From positions 62,001-126,000 of the forward strand of contig NZ_PXUP01000004.1 in assembly GCF_003324185.1 (NCBI RefSeq): a stretch of 64,000 nucleotides of DNA, given 5' to 3'. The DNA is from Faecalibacterium prausnitzii. GTDB lineage: Bacteria; Bacillota; Clostridia; Oscillospirales; Ruminococcaceae. Position 1 is the first letter of the stretch. Each line of letters starts with the position of its first letter. Made by a program: the position numbers and the translations under genes. The notes under the pieces were generated by a model. The model was not told where the DNA came from. It did no database searches and saw only the letters and a program-made list of their open reading frames with translations. This document shows, piece by piece, positions 7,092-14,600 of the stretch.

Positions 7092-8609
7092 TTACACCTT
7101 GCCGCCGTGCAGCTCGGCGTACATCCGGGAGCGGCACTCGGCCACTGCGGGGGTCATATTGACGTAGTGCTTGTGGGGGCACTCCAGACGCAGCTCGCTC
7201 TCCCAAGTTTCCTCGGTGAGCTGCTTTGCAATATAGGCCTTCTTCTCCGCAATAGAGGGCAGTTCAATGGCCAGCTTACCGCCCAGAATATGCGGCACCA
7301 GCAGCGGACGCACAGCGGTGGGGGTAAAGGTGATGGTGCGCTCGATGGCGTCCGAATCCAGATTGACCATGGTGACCGGCTTACCGGCCTCGATGACCTC
7401 GCCGTCCATGGCGATCAGGTCACACTGCGCCTGACCGTTTTCGTCGTACAGGCGCCACGGCATCTTTTTGCCCGGGATGATGGCCTTGCTGGCGGAGTCC
7501 GAGCACTTCATCTTGGGGGTGTAGCTGCCGTCCGGCTTCTTCACCGCCACCAGCTTGTACACGCCACCGAACACAGGGTCGGAGGCAGAGGTGATGAGGT
7601 TTTCGCCCACGCCGTAGGAGTCGAAGTGTGCGTGCTCGTACAGCTCCATATTGGCGATCTTTTTCTCGTCCAGACCGTTGGAGGCCACCAGCTTGATGTA
7701 GGGCTTGCCGGCGGCATCCAGTGCCTTGCGCAGCCGCTTGGAGCCGCGGGCAAGGTCACCAGAGTCGATGCGGGCGCTCTTAACACGGCGGTTGGGATCG
7801 TTGGGATATTTCTCAATGAGATAATCGTCCAGCTTGATCAGGTTGGGCAGGCCGCTTTCCATAATATTATAGGTATCCAGCAGCAGGCTGACCGAATCCG
7901 GGTAGGTATCAGCAAAGGCCTTGAACGCATCGAACTCGGTGGGGAAAAACTCGATAAAGCTGTGCGCCACGGTGCCCACGGCCTTGACCTCTGCGCCGAA
8001 CTTCATCTCGGCCAGACAGTTGGCCGTACCGATGCAGCCGCCCAGCACTGCGGCGTAAGCGCCATCGTTACCGGCGCTCTCGCCCTGTGCGCGGCGGGTG
8101 CCGAACTCCATGACGTTGCGGGGGGTGTGGGTGTTCAGGCCGGTGACGCGGGTGGCCTTGGTGGCGATCAGGCTATGGAAATTCATGGTCTGCAGCAGGT
8201 AGGTCTCGATCAGAATCGCGCCTACCAGATCGCACTCGATGCGCACCATCTGCACATGGGGGTAGCAGACCGTGCCCTCGGGCAGTGCGTACATGTCGCC
8301 CTTCCACTTGTAGGTGCGCAGATACTCGCAGAACTCCTCGCTCATGCCCTTGGTGCGCAGCCAGTGGATATCCTGCTCATTGAAGTGATATTCCAGCAAA
8401 AAGCGGGTCAGTTTGCGCTGGCCTGCACTGATGGAATAGCCCTGATTATCCGGGTTTTTGCGGAAGAACATATCAAACACCAGCGTGGTATTCTTAAAGC
8501 CATGCAGGAACAGGCAGTTTGCCATGGTGAATTCATAAAAATCCACCACCATCGCGGGGTTATCGTAGTCCTCATCGGGGATATAAGGCTCAACCTTGAT
8601 CTCGTTCAT
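7092..8609 (-). CDS. pncB: Nicotinate phosphoribosyltransferase
   Basis: This 505-residue cytoplasmic enzyme makes nicotinate mononucleotide from nicotinate and PRPP with ATP hydrolysis, the entry step of NAD salvage (Preiss-Handler route). The length and sequence match the long clostridial form: DFYEFTMAN near the N-terminus, MEFGTRRAQG around residue 170, the ARIDSGDLARGS phosphate-binding region around residue 280 and the SYGVGENLITS segment. The start is an ATG with an AGAGAGG site just upstream. The gene stands alone with its own promoter. No de novo NAD genes are seen nearby, so salvage may matter here. Confidence 0.95.
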   Translation of the reverse strand: MNEIKVEPYIPDEDYDNPAMVVDFYEFTMANCLFLHGFKNTTLVFDMFFRKNPDNQGYSISAGQRKLTRFLLEYHFNEQDIHWLRTKGMSEEFCEYLRTYKWKGDMYALPEGTVCYPHVQMVRIECDLVGAILIETYLLQTMNFHSLIATKATRVTGLNTHTPRNVMEFGTRRAQGESAGNDGAYAAVLGGCIGTANCLAEMKFGAEVKAVGTVAHSFIEFFPTEFDAFKAFADTYPDSVSLLLDTYNIMESGLPNLIKLDDYLIEKYPNDPNRRVKSARIDSGDLARGSKRLRKALDAAGKPYIKLVASNGLDEKKIANMELYEHAHFDSYGVGENLITSASDPVFGGVYKLVAVKKPDGSYTPKMKCSDSASKAIIPGKKMPWRLYDENGQAQCDLIAMDGEVIEAGKPVTMVNLDSDAIERTITFTPTAVRPLLVPHILGGKLAIELPSIAEKKAYIAKQLTEETWESELRLECPHKHYVNMTPAVAECRSRMYAELHGGKV

Positions 8610-8720
8610 GAATGTTTTCCTCTCTATTTATACCCGGCGTCAGCTCTTCCCTACTGCGCGCCGCCTGCCGCTTGCCCGGCAGGGGGATCCTCCGCCCTGT
8701 CATGACAGAGCGTTTCTATC

Positions 8721-8749
8721 ATGATAGCACGATTCCCCTGCCGGTGCAA
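8721..8749 (-). promoter_or_regulatory. Promoter of pncB
   Basis: TTGCAC (8744-8749) and TATCAT (8721-8726) are 17 bp apart reading leftward. A GC-rich leader of about 105 bases follows, with a small hairpin-forming CCGCCTGCC/GGCAGG segment but no riboswitch I recognise. Confidence 0.6.
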
Positions 8750-8761
8750 GTATTTTCGCGC

Positions 8762-8795
8762 AAAAAGACCGCTGCACAAACGCTGTGCAGCGGTC
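8762..8795 (-). terminator. Intrinsic terminator after guaB
   Basis: GACCGCTGCACA and TGTGCAGCGGTC pair perfectly around a short loop, followed on the minus strand by a run of T. It ends the guaB transcript and belongs to a recurrent terminator sequence type in this window. Confidence 0.85.
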
Positions 8796-8832
8796 TCTGC
8801 GCTTAAATCAATAGATTCTCTTCAGAACAGGC

Positions 8833-10347
8833 TTAGCCGTTCATGATGCTGGGGGTGGCATTTTTCAGCACAACGTCGTGGCTGCCGCCCTCCACGATGG
8901 AGGTGGAAGAAACAACGGTCAGCTTGGCCTTCTGCTGCAGCTCGGGGATGGACAGAGCGCCGCAGTTGCACATGGTGCTCTTCACCTTGTACAGGGTGGT
9001 CTGCACGCCGTCTGCCAGAGGACCGGCGTAAGGCACATAGCTGTCCACGCCCTCCTCAAAGCTCAGCTTGGTGGAGCCGCCCAGGTCATAGCGCTGCCAG
9101 TTGCGGGCACGGTTGGAGCCTTCGCCCCAGTACTCCTTCATATACTGGCCGTTGATGCGCACCTTGTTCGTGGGGCTCTCGTCAAAGCGGGCAAAGTAGC
9201 GGCCCAGCATCACGAAGTCTGCGCCCATAGCCAGCGCGAGGGTGATGTGGTAGTCATGGACGATGCCGCCGTCGGAGCAGATGGGCACATAGATGCCGGT
9301 CTCCTTGTAGTACTCATCGCGTGCCTTGGCAACCTCGATAACAGCGGTAGCCTGACCACGGCCGATGCCCTTGGTCTCGCGGGTGATGCAGATGGAGCCG
9401 CCGCCGATGCCGATCTTCACGAAGTCTGCACCAGCCTCAGCGAGGAAGCGGAAACCCTCGGCGTCCACCACGTTGCCGGCACCCACCTTGACGGTGTCGC
9501 CGTAGTGCTCGCGGATCCAGCCGATGGTGCGGCTCTGCCACTCGGAGTAGCCCTCGGAGGAGTCGATGCACAGCACATCCACACCGGCCTCTACCAGTGC
9601 GGGCACGCGCTGAGCGTAGTCGCGGGTGTTGATGCCGGCACCCACAACGTAGCTCTTGTTCTTATCCAGCAGCTCGTTGACGTTTGCCTTGTGGGAGTCG
9701 TAGTCCTTGCGGAATACCATATACACCAGATTGCCCTCGGCATCCACCAGCGGCAGGGTGTTGATCTTGTTGTCCCAGATGATGTTGTTGCAGTCGTGCA
9801 GGGAGGTGTTGGCCGGAGCAGTGACCAGCTTTTCAACGGGGGTCATAAAGGTGGTGACGCAGGCGTCGTCCGGGGTGTGGTTGATGCGGTAATCGCGGGA
9901 AGCCACGATGCCCAGCAGCTTGCCATTGGGAGTACCGTCGGCAGTGATGGCAATGGTGGAGTGGCCGGTGCGTGCCTTCAGCTCCAGCACGTCATGCAGG
10001 GTGGCAGTGGGAGCCAGATTGGAATCGGACACCACATAGCCGGCCTTGAAGCTCTTGACGCGGCGCACCATAGCGGCCTCGTTCTCGATGCTCTGAGAGC
10101 CATAGATAAAGGAAACGCCGCCCTGACGAGCCAGTGCAATGGCCAGCTTATCGCCGGAGACCGACTGCATGATGGCGCTGATCATGGGGATATTCATCTG
10201 CAGCGGGCACTCCTCCTGTCCCTTGCGGTACTTGACCAGCGGGGTCTTCAGGCTGACCGCCGTAGGCACATTCTCCGCAGAGGAATAGCCGGGGACCAGC
10301 AGGTACTCGCCAAAGGTGCGGGAGGGTTCTTCGTAGAAATAAGCCAT
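8833..10347 (-). CDS. guaB: IMP dehydrogenase
   Basis: This 504-residue enzyme oxidises IMP to XMP with NAD+, the committed step of GMP synthesis. The catalytic barrel is split by a CBS-pair domain (about residues 95-215). The active-site loop [12 protein letters not shown] carries the catalytic cysteine, preceded by the phosphate-binding VKVGAGNV region; SDGGI and MLGRYFAR follow. The C-terminus is longer than in many bacterial forms. An ATG at 10347 is chosen because AAAAGGAG lies 7 bases before it; the in-frame TTG two codons earlier would be too close. A repeat element sits in the leader just upstream. Confidence 0.95.
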   Translation of the reverse strand: MAYFYEEPSRTFGEYLLVPGYSSAENVPTAVSLKTPLVKYRKGQEECPLQMNIPMISAIMQSVSGDKLAIALARQGGVSFIYGSQSIENEAAMVRRVKSFKAGYVVSDSNLAPTATLHDVLELKARTGHSTIAITADGTPNGKLLGIVASRDYRINHTPDDACVTTFMTPVEKLVTAPANTSLHDCNNIIWDNKINTLPLVDAEGNLVYMVFRKDYDSHKANVNELLDKNKSYVVGAGINTRDYAQRVPALVEAGVDVLCIDSSEGYSEWQSRTIGWIREHYGDTVKVGAGNVVDAEGFRFLAEAGADFVKIGIGGGSICITRETKGIGRGQATAVIEVAKARDEYYKETGIYVPICSDGGIVHDYHITLALAMGADFVMLGRYFARFDESPTNKVRINGQYMKEYWGEGSNRARNWQRYDLGGSTKLSFEEGVDSYVPYAGPLADGVQTTLYKVKSTMCNCGALSIPELQQKAKLTVVSSTSIVEGGSHDVVLKNATPSIMNG

Positions 10348-10368
10348 AATCAAACTCCTTTTCTCTTA

Positions 10369-10530
10369 GGGTGTATCTGAAAAGTCGAAAATTTAGCCTA
10401 TTTCTACAAGCACAGCTGGATTTTGCGTTAAACAGCCTTGAAATCCACAAAGGATTCCTGCGGCTATTTGCCTTAAATCCCGCTTGTGCTTGCGAAATAT
10501 TCGTCATTTTCTTTGTTTCCAGATACACCT
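10369..10530. repeat. 162-bp inverted-repeat (MITE-like) element in the guaB leader
   Basis: The element begins GGGTGTATCTG and ends CAGATACACCT, and its two halves are imperfect inverted copies over almost the whole length, so the RNA would fold as one long hairpin. It is flanked by TTA at 10366-10368 and 10531-10533, which fits a 3-bp target duplication. It encodes nothing. Its edge is 8-9 bases upstream of the guaB Shine-Dalgarno site. Confidence 0.75.
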
Positions 10531-10588
10531 TTAACGCATCCGATAAAGATCAGCATCAAAATCCTTCATGTTTGCTGCCTATAAATTG

Positions 10589-10618
10589 ATTGTATATACT
10601 TTACCACAAAGCCCGCAA
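10589..10618 (-). promoter_or_regulatory. Candidate guaB promoter upstream of the repeat element
   Basis: TTGCGG (10613-10618) and TACAAT (10589-10594) are 18 bp apart reading leftward. If used, the whole inverted-repeat element would be transcribed in the guaB 5' leader. Confidence 0.45.
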
Positions 10619-10758
10619 GAATACAAACCCCTGCCGCGCCAAACTTTATAATTGTCCTTTGCGGAAAAACAGACAAATTGCCAAGCGTTTTTAGGCATTG
10701 GTCATACTTTGATTTTTGAAGTATCACTTTTGCAGGCAAATCAGAGCTTACAGAATGC

Positions 10759-10788
10759 AAAAAAGCTCGTCCGGAACATCGGACGAGC
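10759..10788 (-). terminator. Intrinsic terminator of the candidate sRNA
   Basis: GCTCGTCCG pairs with CGGACGAGC around a 6-base loop, followed on the minus strand by six T. No protein gene lies upstream of it on that strand. Confidence 0.85.
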
Positions 10789-10939
10789 CCTTTTGCACAC
10801 GAAGCGGGACACTGCCTGTGCGGCGCATGGGTCATAGCTGTGAAGGAGAACAGCCGGAGGAGGAGGACCCGCGCCCAGTATCCCAAAAAACAAGAAGAAA
10901 AAGATTTCACACACAGCCTTGGGGCTTTGCCCTTGCTGT
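10759..10939 (-). ncRNA. Candidate small regulatory RNA (unnamed)
   Basis: A strong promoter (10946-10974) and an intrinsic terminator (10759-10788) bracket about 180 bases with no credible gene. The transcript folds well: GGGATACTG pairs with CAGTGTCCC, GGCGC with GCGCC, GGGTC with GACCC and GGCTG with CAGCT. The unpaired regions are pyrimidine-rich (CTCCTCCTCC in an internal loop, TTCTCCTTC in the apical loop) and could pair with Shine-Dalgarno sequences. A further weaker stem pairs TGTGTGTGAA with TTCGTGTGCA, giving a long rod with an open bubble that loosely recalls 6S RNA. The promoter boxes match those of the SRP RNA gene. Identity is not established. Confidence 0.5.
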
Positions 10940-10945
10940 AACCAT

Positions 10946-10974
10946 ATTGTAACTCTTTTGAAACCATTTTGCAA
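10946..10974 (-). promoter_or_regulatory. Promoter of the candidate sRNA
   Basis: TTGCAA (10969-10974) and TACAAT (10946-10951) are 17 bp apart reading leftward, the same boxes and spacing as the SRP RNA promoter at 39759-39787. Confidence 0.65.
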
Positions 10975-11129
10975 TAGGGTTTTGTAATTTTTTTGTAATT
11001 TATTTTGTTAACTTTTTATGTCCTGCCCCGCCGGGCTGTCGCAAAGATTATTTCCCTTTTTGTACCCGGTATGGTATACTGGCTATGAATATGCTGCCAC
11101 AGGCAGAAAAAAGGAGTTTAGGATACGGT

Positions 11130-11930
11130 ATGAAAACAAAATTGGGTATTGTGGGCTGCGGATTTCTGGGCAACATCGTGGCTGACGCGTGGAAGAAGGG
11201 TCTGCTGCCGGACTACGAGCTGGTGGGCGTGACCAGCCGCACCCGCGCTTCGGCTGAAAAGACCGCCGCCAATGTCGGCTGCGCCGTCTGTGAGGACGTG
11301 GACGCACTGCTGGCACTTGAGCCGGAGTACATCGTGGAGGCGGCCTCGGTGGAGTCGGTGCGCGCCATGGCCATCCCGGTGCTGAAACGGGGCGTGAATC
11401 TGGTCATTCTGTCCATCGGTGCCTTTGCGGATCTGGATTTCTACGCACAGGTCAAGGCAGCTGCTGTGGAGGGCGGTGCCAAGGTGCACCTGGCCAGCGG
11501 TGCTATCGGCGGCTTCGACGTGCTGCAGACTGTCACCCTGATGGCACAGGCGCAGGGCCTGCCGGAGACCGCCGGCATCGAGACCCATACCGGTGCAAAG
11601 GGCTTCCGCAACACCCCGGTGTGGGCAGAGCATCTGCTGACCGACACCGAAAAGACCACCGTGTTCACCGGCAACGCCAAGCAGGCCATTGCCACCTTCC
11701 CCCGCCGGGTGAACGTGGCTGTGGCTACCTCTCTGGCCACCACCGGCCCCGAGAGCACCGGTGTGACCATGCACTCCGTGCCCGGCTGGGTGGGCGATGA
11801 CCACTGCATCACTGCCGAGATCGAGGGCGTGAAGGCTGTGGTGGATATCTGCTCTTCCACCAGCGCCATTGCGGGCTGGAGCGCCGTCTCTCTGCTGCGC
11901 AATCTGGCCTCGCCCGTCTGCTTCTACTAA
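11130..11930 (+). CDS. NAD(P)-dependent amino acid dehydrogenase, aspartate dehydrogenase-like
   Basis: This 266-residue protein has an N-terminal Rossmann fold (GIVGCGFLGNIVAD, residues 6-19) and a C-terminal domain of the DUF108/NadX type (GAIGGFDVLQT and THTGAKGFRNTP). The family oxidises L-aspartate to iminoaspartate for NAD synthesis, or acts as a reductive amination enzyme on related substrates. No nadA or nadC is adjacent, so the NAD role is not supported by context. The downstream gene is another NAD-dependent dehydrogenase only 18 bases away. The ATG at 11130 begins the conserved Rossmann sequence; its GGAG lies about 14 bases upstream, a rather long spacing, and an earlier in-frame ATG at 11085 cannot be excluded. 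Confidence 0.8.
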   Translation: MKTKLGIVGCGFLGNIVADAWKKGLLPDYELVGVTSRTRASAEKTAANVGCAVCEDVDALLALEPEYIVEAASVESVRAMAIPVLKRGVNLVILSIGAFADLDFYAQVKAAAVEGGAKVHLASGAIGGFDVLQTVTLMAQAQGLPETAGIETHTGAKGFRNTPVWAEHLLTDTEKTTVFTGNAKQAIATFPRRVNVAVATSLATTGPESTGVTMHSVPGWVGDDHCITAEIEGVKAVVDICSSTSAIAGWSAVSLLRNLASPVCFY

Positions 11931-11948
11931 TATAAGGAGGAGTCCGTC

Positions 11949-12845
11949 ATGTTTGAAAAGCTTGTTGCCATTGAGCCTGTCAGCCTGATCCCCTCTGCCG
12001 AGGAGGAGCTGCACCGCTACGCCAAAGAGGTGGTGCTGTACCGGGACGTGCCTGCCAGCGACGACGAGATGGTGCGCCGCATCGGGGACGCCGACGCCGT
12101 GCTGCTGAGCTACACCTCCCGCATGGGCAAGGAAGTCATTGCGCAGTGCCCCAACATCCGCTATATCGGCATGTGCTGCAGCCTGTACTCTGAGGAAAGC
12201 GCCAACGTGGATATTGCCTACGCACGCACCCGGGGCATTCAGGTGCTGGGCATCCGGGATTACGGCGACCGCGGCGTTGTGGAGTACGTTCTGCACGAGC
12301 TGACCGGCCTGCTGCACGGCTTTGGGATGCCTATGCTGCGGGACGAGCCGGTGGAGATCACCGGCCTGAAGGTGGGCATCGTGGGGCTGGGTGTTTCCGG
12401 CCGGATGATCGCCGATGCGCTGCAATTTATGGGCGCAGAGATCAGTTACTTTGCCCGCAGCGCAAAGCCGGACGCCGAGGCTGCCGGTATGACCTTTAAG
12501 CCGCTGGCTCAGCTGCTGGCTGAGAGCGAGGTGGTGTTCACCTGCCTGAACAAGAACGTGCTGCTGCTAGGCGAAAACGAGTTTACCCAGCTGGGTGCAG
12601 GCAAGGTACTGTTCAACACTTCCATCGGCCCCGGCTTTGACTCCGCTGCGCTGGAAAAGTGGCTCGATCTGCCCGGCACCCATTTCTTCTGCGACACCCG
12701 CGCCGCCGCAGGTCCCGTGGCCGAGGACTTCTTTGCCCGGGAAAACGTGCGCTGCGCCAATGTATCCGCAGGCCGCACCAAGCAGGCTTTTGTGCTGCTG
12801 AGCAAAAAGGTGCTGGACAACATCCGCACCGCACTGGGCGAATAA
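11949..12845 (+). CDS. D-isomer-specific 2-hydroxyacid dehydrogenase family protein
   Basis: This 298-residue protein has a substrate domain wrapped around a NAD-binding domain. The nucleotide loop KVGIVGLGVSGRMIADAL lies at about residues 139-156, followed by the usual FNTSIGPGFD region in place of the typical glycine-arginine catalytic segment. The C-terminal histidine signature is not of the standard form (VSAGRTKQAF), so the reaction may differ from classic lactate or glycerate dehydrogenases. It follows the NadX-like gene by 18 bases with a ribosome site AAGGAGGA and is clearly co-transcribed with it. The pair may act on one metabolite, but the substrate cannot be named. Confidence 0.75.
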   Translation: MFEKLVAIEPVSLIPSAEEELHRYAKEVVLYRDVPASDDEMVRRIGDADAVLLSYTSRMGKEVIAQCPNIRYIGMCCSLYSEESANVDIAYARTRGIQVLGIRDYGDRGVVEYVLHELTGLLHGFGMPMLRDEPVEITGLKVGIVGLGVSGRMIADALQFMGAEISYFARSAKPDAEAAGMTFKPLAQLLAESEVVFTCLNKNVLLLGENEFTQLGAGKVLFNTSIGPGFDSAALEKWLDLPGTHFFCDTRAAAGPVAEDFFARENVRCANVSAGRTKQAFVLLSKKVLDNIRTALGE

Positions 12846-12913
12846 GCGGTGCATTTTGCGCGGCCTGTTGTTCTTGCATCTTTTCCCCGATTGTGGTATG
12901 CTTTCTATTATAA

Positions 12914-13008
12914 AAAGGGAGCCCGCGCAAAGCGGACTGAGAGTGGGCTGCATTGCCCTGACCTGTGACCTGATTTGGATCATGCCAACGTAGGGAGATA
13001 GCGCTTTT
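12914..13008 (+). promoter_or_regulatory. TPP (thiamine pyrophosphate) riboswitch
   Basis: The conserved THI-box parts appear in order: AAGGGAGCC, CTGAGAG, the ACCTG segment, TTGGATCATGCCAACG and GTAGGGA. It precedes thiD-tenA. A weak promoter (TTGCAT, 17 bp, TATGCT) ends about 15 bases before it. With TPP bound, the terminator at 13013-13046 should form and stop transcription. Confidence 0.95.
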
Positions 13009-13012
13009 ATCT

Positions 13013-13046
13013 GCGGATATGTCTTTGCGGGCATATCCGCATTTTT
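13013..13046 (+). terminator. Riboswitch-controlled terminator before thiD
   Basis: GCGGATATG (13013-13021) pairs with CATATCCGC (13032-13040), followed by a run of T. It lies between the TPP aptamer and the thiD ribosome site and is the expression platform. Confidence 0.85.
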
Positions 13047-13068
13047 GCTGCAAAGGAGCATTTTACCC

Positions 13069-13869
13069 ATGAAAACTGCATTGACCATTGCCGGCAGTGA
13101 TTCCAGCGGCGGCGCCGGAATTCAGGCCGATATCAAGACCATGACCGCCAACGGCGTGTTTGCCATGAGCGCCATTACCGCCCTGACGGCACAGAACACC
13201 ACCGGCGTGACCGCCATTTTTGACACCACGCCGCAGTTTCTGGCACAGCAGCTCGATGCCGTGTTCACCGACATTTACCCGGATGCGGTGAAGATCGGCA
13301 TGGTATCCTCTGCCCCGCTCATCGACACCATCGCCGAGCGGCTGCATTTTTACGGCGCAAAGCACATTGTGGTGGACCCTGTGATGGTGGCCACCTCCGG
13401 TGCAAAGCTGCTGCAGGACGATGCTGTGCAGGCGCTGACCGAAAAGCTGCTGCCGCTGGCTGAGGTGCTTACCCCCAACATCCCGGAGGCTGAGATTTTG
13501 TCCGGCATGAGCATTGCAAACGCTGCCGACATGGAGGCCGCTGCCCGCACCATCAGCGAGCGCTACGGCTGTGCCGTGCTGTGCAAGGGCGGCCACCAGA
13601 TCAACGATGCTGACGACCTTTTGTGGCGCAATGGCACCGGCAAGTGGTTCAAGGGCAAGCGCATCGCAAACCCCAACACCCACGGCACCGGCTGCACCCT
13701 GTCCAGCGCCATTGCCTCCAATCTGGCCAAGGGCTACGACCTTGACACCGCCGTGGAGCGCGCCAAGGCCTACATTTCCGGCTGTCTGTCTGCCATGCTG
13801 GACTTAGGGCACGGCTCCGGGCCCATGGATCACACCTTCAACCTGAAGGGAGATTTTGTCCGTGACTGA
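13069..13869 (+). CDS. thiD: Hydroxymethylpyrimidine/phosphomethylpyrimidine kinase
   Basis: This 266-residue ribokinase-fold enzyme phosphorylates HMP and HMP-P to HMP-PP for thiamine synthesis. The N-terminal MKTALTIAGSDSSGGAGIQADIK segment, the DPVMVATSG motif and the C-terminal anion hole with catalytic Asp (NTHGTGCTLSSAIA) are intact. The ATG follows AAAGGAGC. The gene is controlled by the TPP riboswitch upstream and overlaps tenA by 8 bases, so the two form a pyrimidine salvage unit. No thiE, thiM or thiC is present in the window. Confidence 0.95.
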   Translation: MKTALTIAGSDSSGGAGIQADIKTMTANGVFAMSAITALTAQNTTGVTAIFDTTPQFLAQQLDAVFTDIYPDAVKIGMVSSAPLIDTIAERLHFYGAKHIVVDPVMVATSGAKLLQDDAVQALTEKLLPLAEVLTPNIPEAEILSGMSIANAADMEAAARTISERYGCAVLCKGGHQINDADDLLWRNGTGKWFKGKRIANPNTHGTGCTLSSAIASNLAKGYDLDTAVERAKAYISGCLSAMLDLGHGSGPMDHTFNLKGDFVRD

Positions 13870-14539
13870 CCTGCCCTTTGTCTCGGCGCTGGTGCAGGCC
13901 GACCTGCCTGTGTGGGAGCAGTGTTTGCAGACCGAGTTTCTGCAAAAGATGGAAAACGGCGCCCTGAGCGAGGACTGCTTTAAAAGCTACCTCGTAGAGG
14001 ACAGCCTGTATCTGCGGGAGTACGCCAAAATTTTTGCGTGGGGCATGACCAAGGCCACCACCATGGCTGCCATGCGCACCTACTATTCCCTGCTGTCCTT
14101 TGTGCAGGAGAATGAGGACCTGACCCGACTGCGGTATCTGGAGCAGTACGGTCTGCGCGAGGCGGATATCCAAGCCTTGCCCCTGCGCCCGGAAAGCCGC
14201 GCCTATCTGGACTGCATGATCGACGCTGCCCGCACCGGCGAGGGGGAAGCTGAGTGCCTGATGGCCTGCCTGCCCTGTATGCTGAGTTACGGATGGCTGT
14301 TCCAGATGCTTTTGCAGCGCTCCCCCGCCGTAAAGGACACCTACTACGGCGCGCTGGTGCTGGACTACGCCGGTCCCGGCTACGATGCCGCCTGCCGCGC
14401 ATGGGCAGAACGCGCTGAAGCAGCCTGCACCGGCCTTTCGCCGGAGCGTGCCGCCCGTTGCCGCGCGATCTTCCGCGCCTGCTCGGAGCACGAGCTGCAC
14501 TTCTGGGAGATGTGCGCCACGCCCCGGACGGATATTTAA
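13862..14539 (+). CDS. tenA: TenA-family aminopyrimidine aminohydrolase (thiaminase II)
   Basis: This 225-residue helical protein belongs to the TenA/PqqC-like family, which hydrolyses aminopyrimidine breakdown products of thiamine to HMP. The conserved parts are the YLVEDSLYLREYAK helix, the central CLPCMLSYGWLF segment with the cysteine expected at the active site, and the C-terminal EHELHFWEM with the catalytic glutamate. A GTG start at 13862 is preferred because GGGAG lies 9 bases upstream. The overlap with thiD supports a joint role: TenA supplies HMP, ThiD phosphorylates it. A bidirectional terminator follows. Confidence 0.88.
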   Translation: MTDLPFVSALVQADLPVWEQCLQTEFLQKMENGALSEDCFKSYLVEDSLYLREYAKIFAWGMTKATTMAAMRTYYSLLSFVQENEDLTRLRYLEQYGLREADIQALPLRPESRAYLDCMIDAARTGEGEAECLMACLPCMLSYGWLFQMLLQRSPAVKDTYYGALVLDYAGPGYDAACRAWAERAEAACTGLSPERAARCRAIFRACSEHELHFWEMCATPRTDI

Positions 14540-14550
14540 GAATAAATATA

Positions 14551-14592
14551 GAGAACCCGGAAGGTCCGCAGACCTTCCGGGTTCTCTTCTTA
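14551..14592. terminator. Bidirectional intrinsic terminator between tenA and the decarboxylase gene
   Basis: GAGAACCCGGAAGGTC pairs with GACCTTCCGGGTTCTC around CGCA. It separates two convergent genes. Its core resembles the terminator at 49559-49601. Confidence 0.85.
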
Positions 14593-14600
14593 TAAAATCT

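Noticed and set aside
8878-10380. Long plus-strand open frame opposite guaB
   Set aside because: It is the mirror of a GC-rich coding strand; guaB explains the conservation and has a proper start and terminator. The same holds for long antisense frames opposite pncB, oleate hydratase, scfB and typA.
10566-10967. Minus-strand open frames of 133 and 77 codons over the candidate sRNA
   Set aside because: No ribosome site at their starts, no domain, and they cross the terminator at 10759; the RNA reading fits the signals better.
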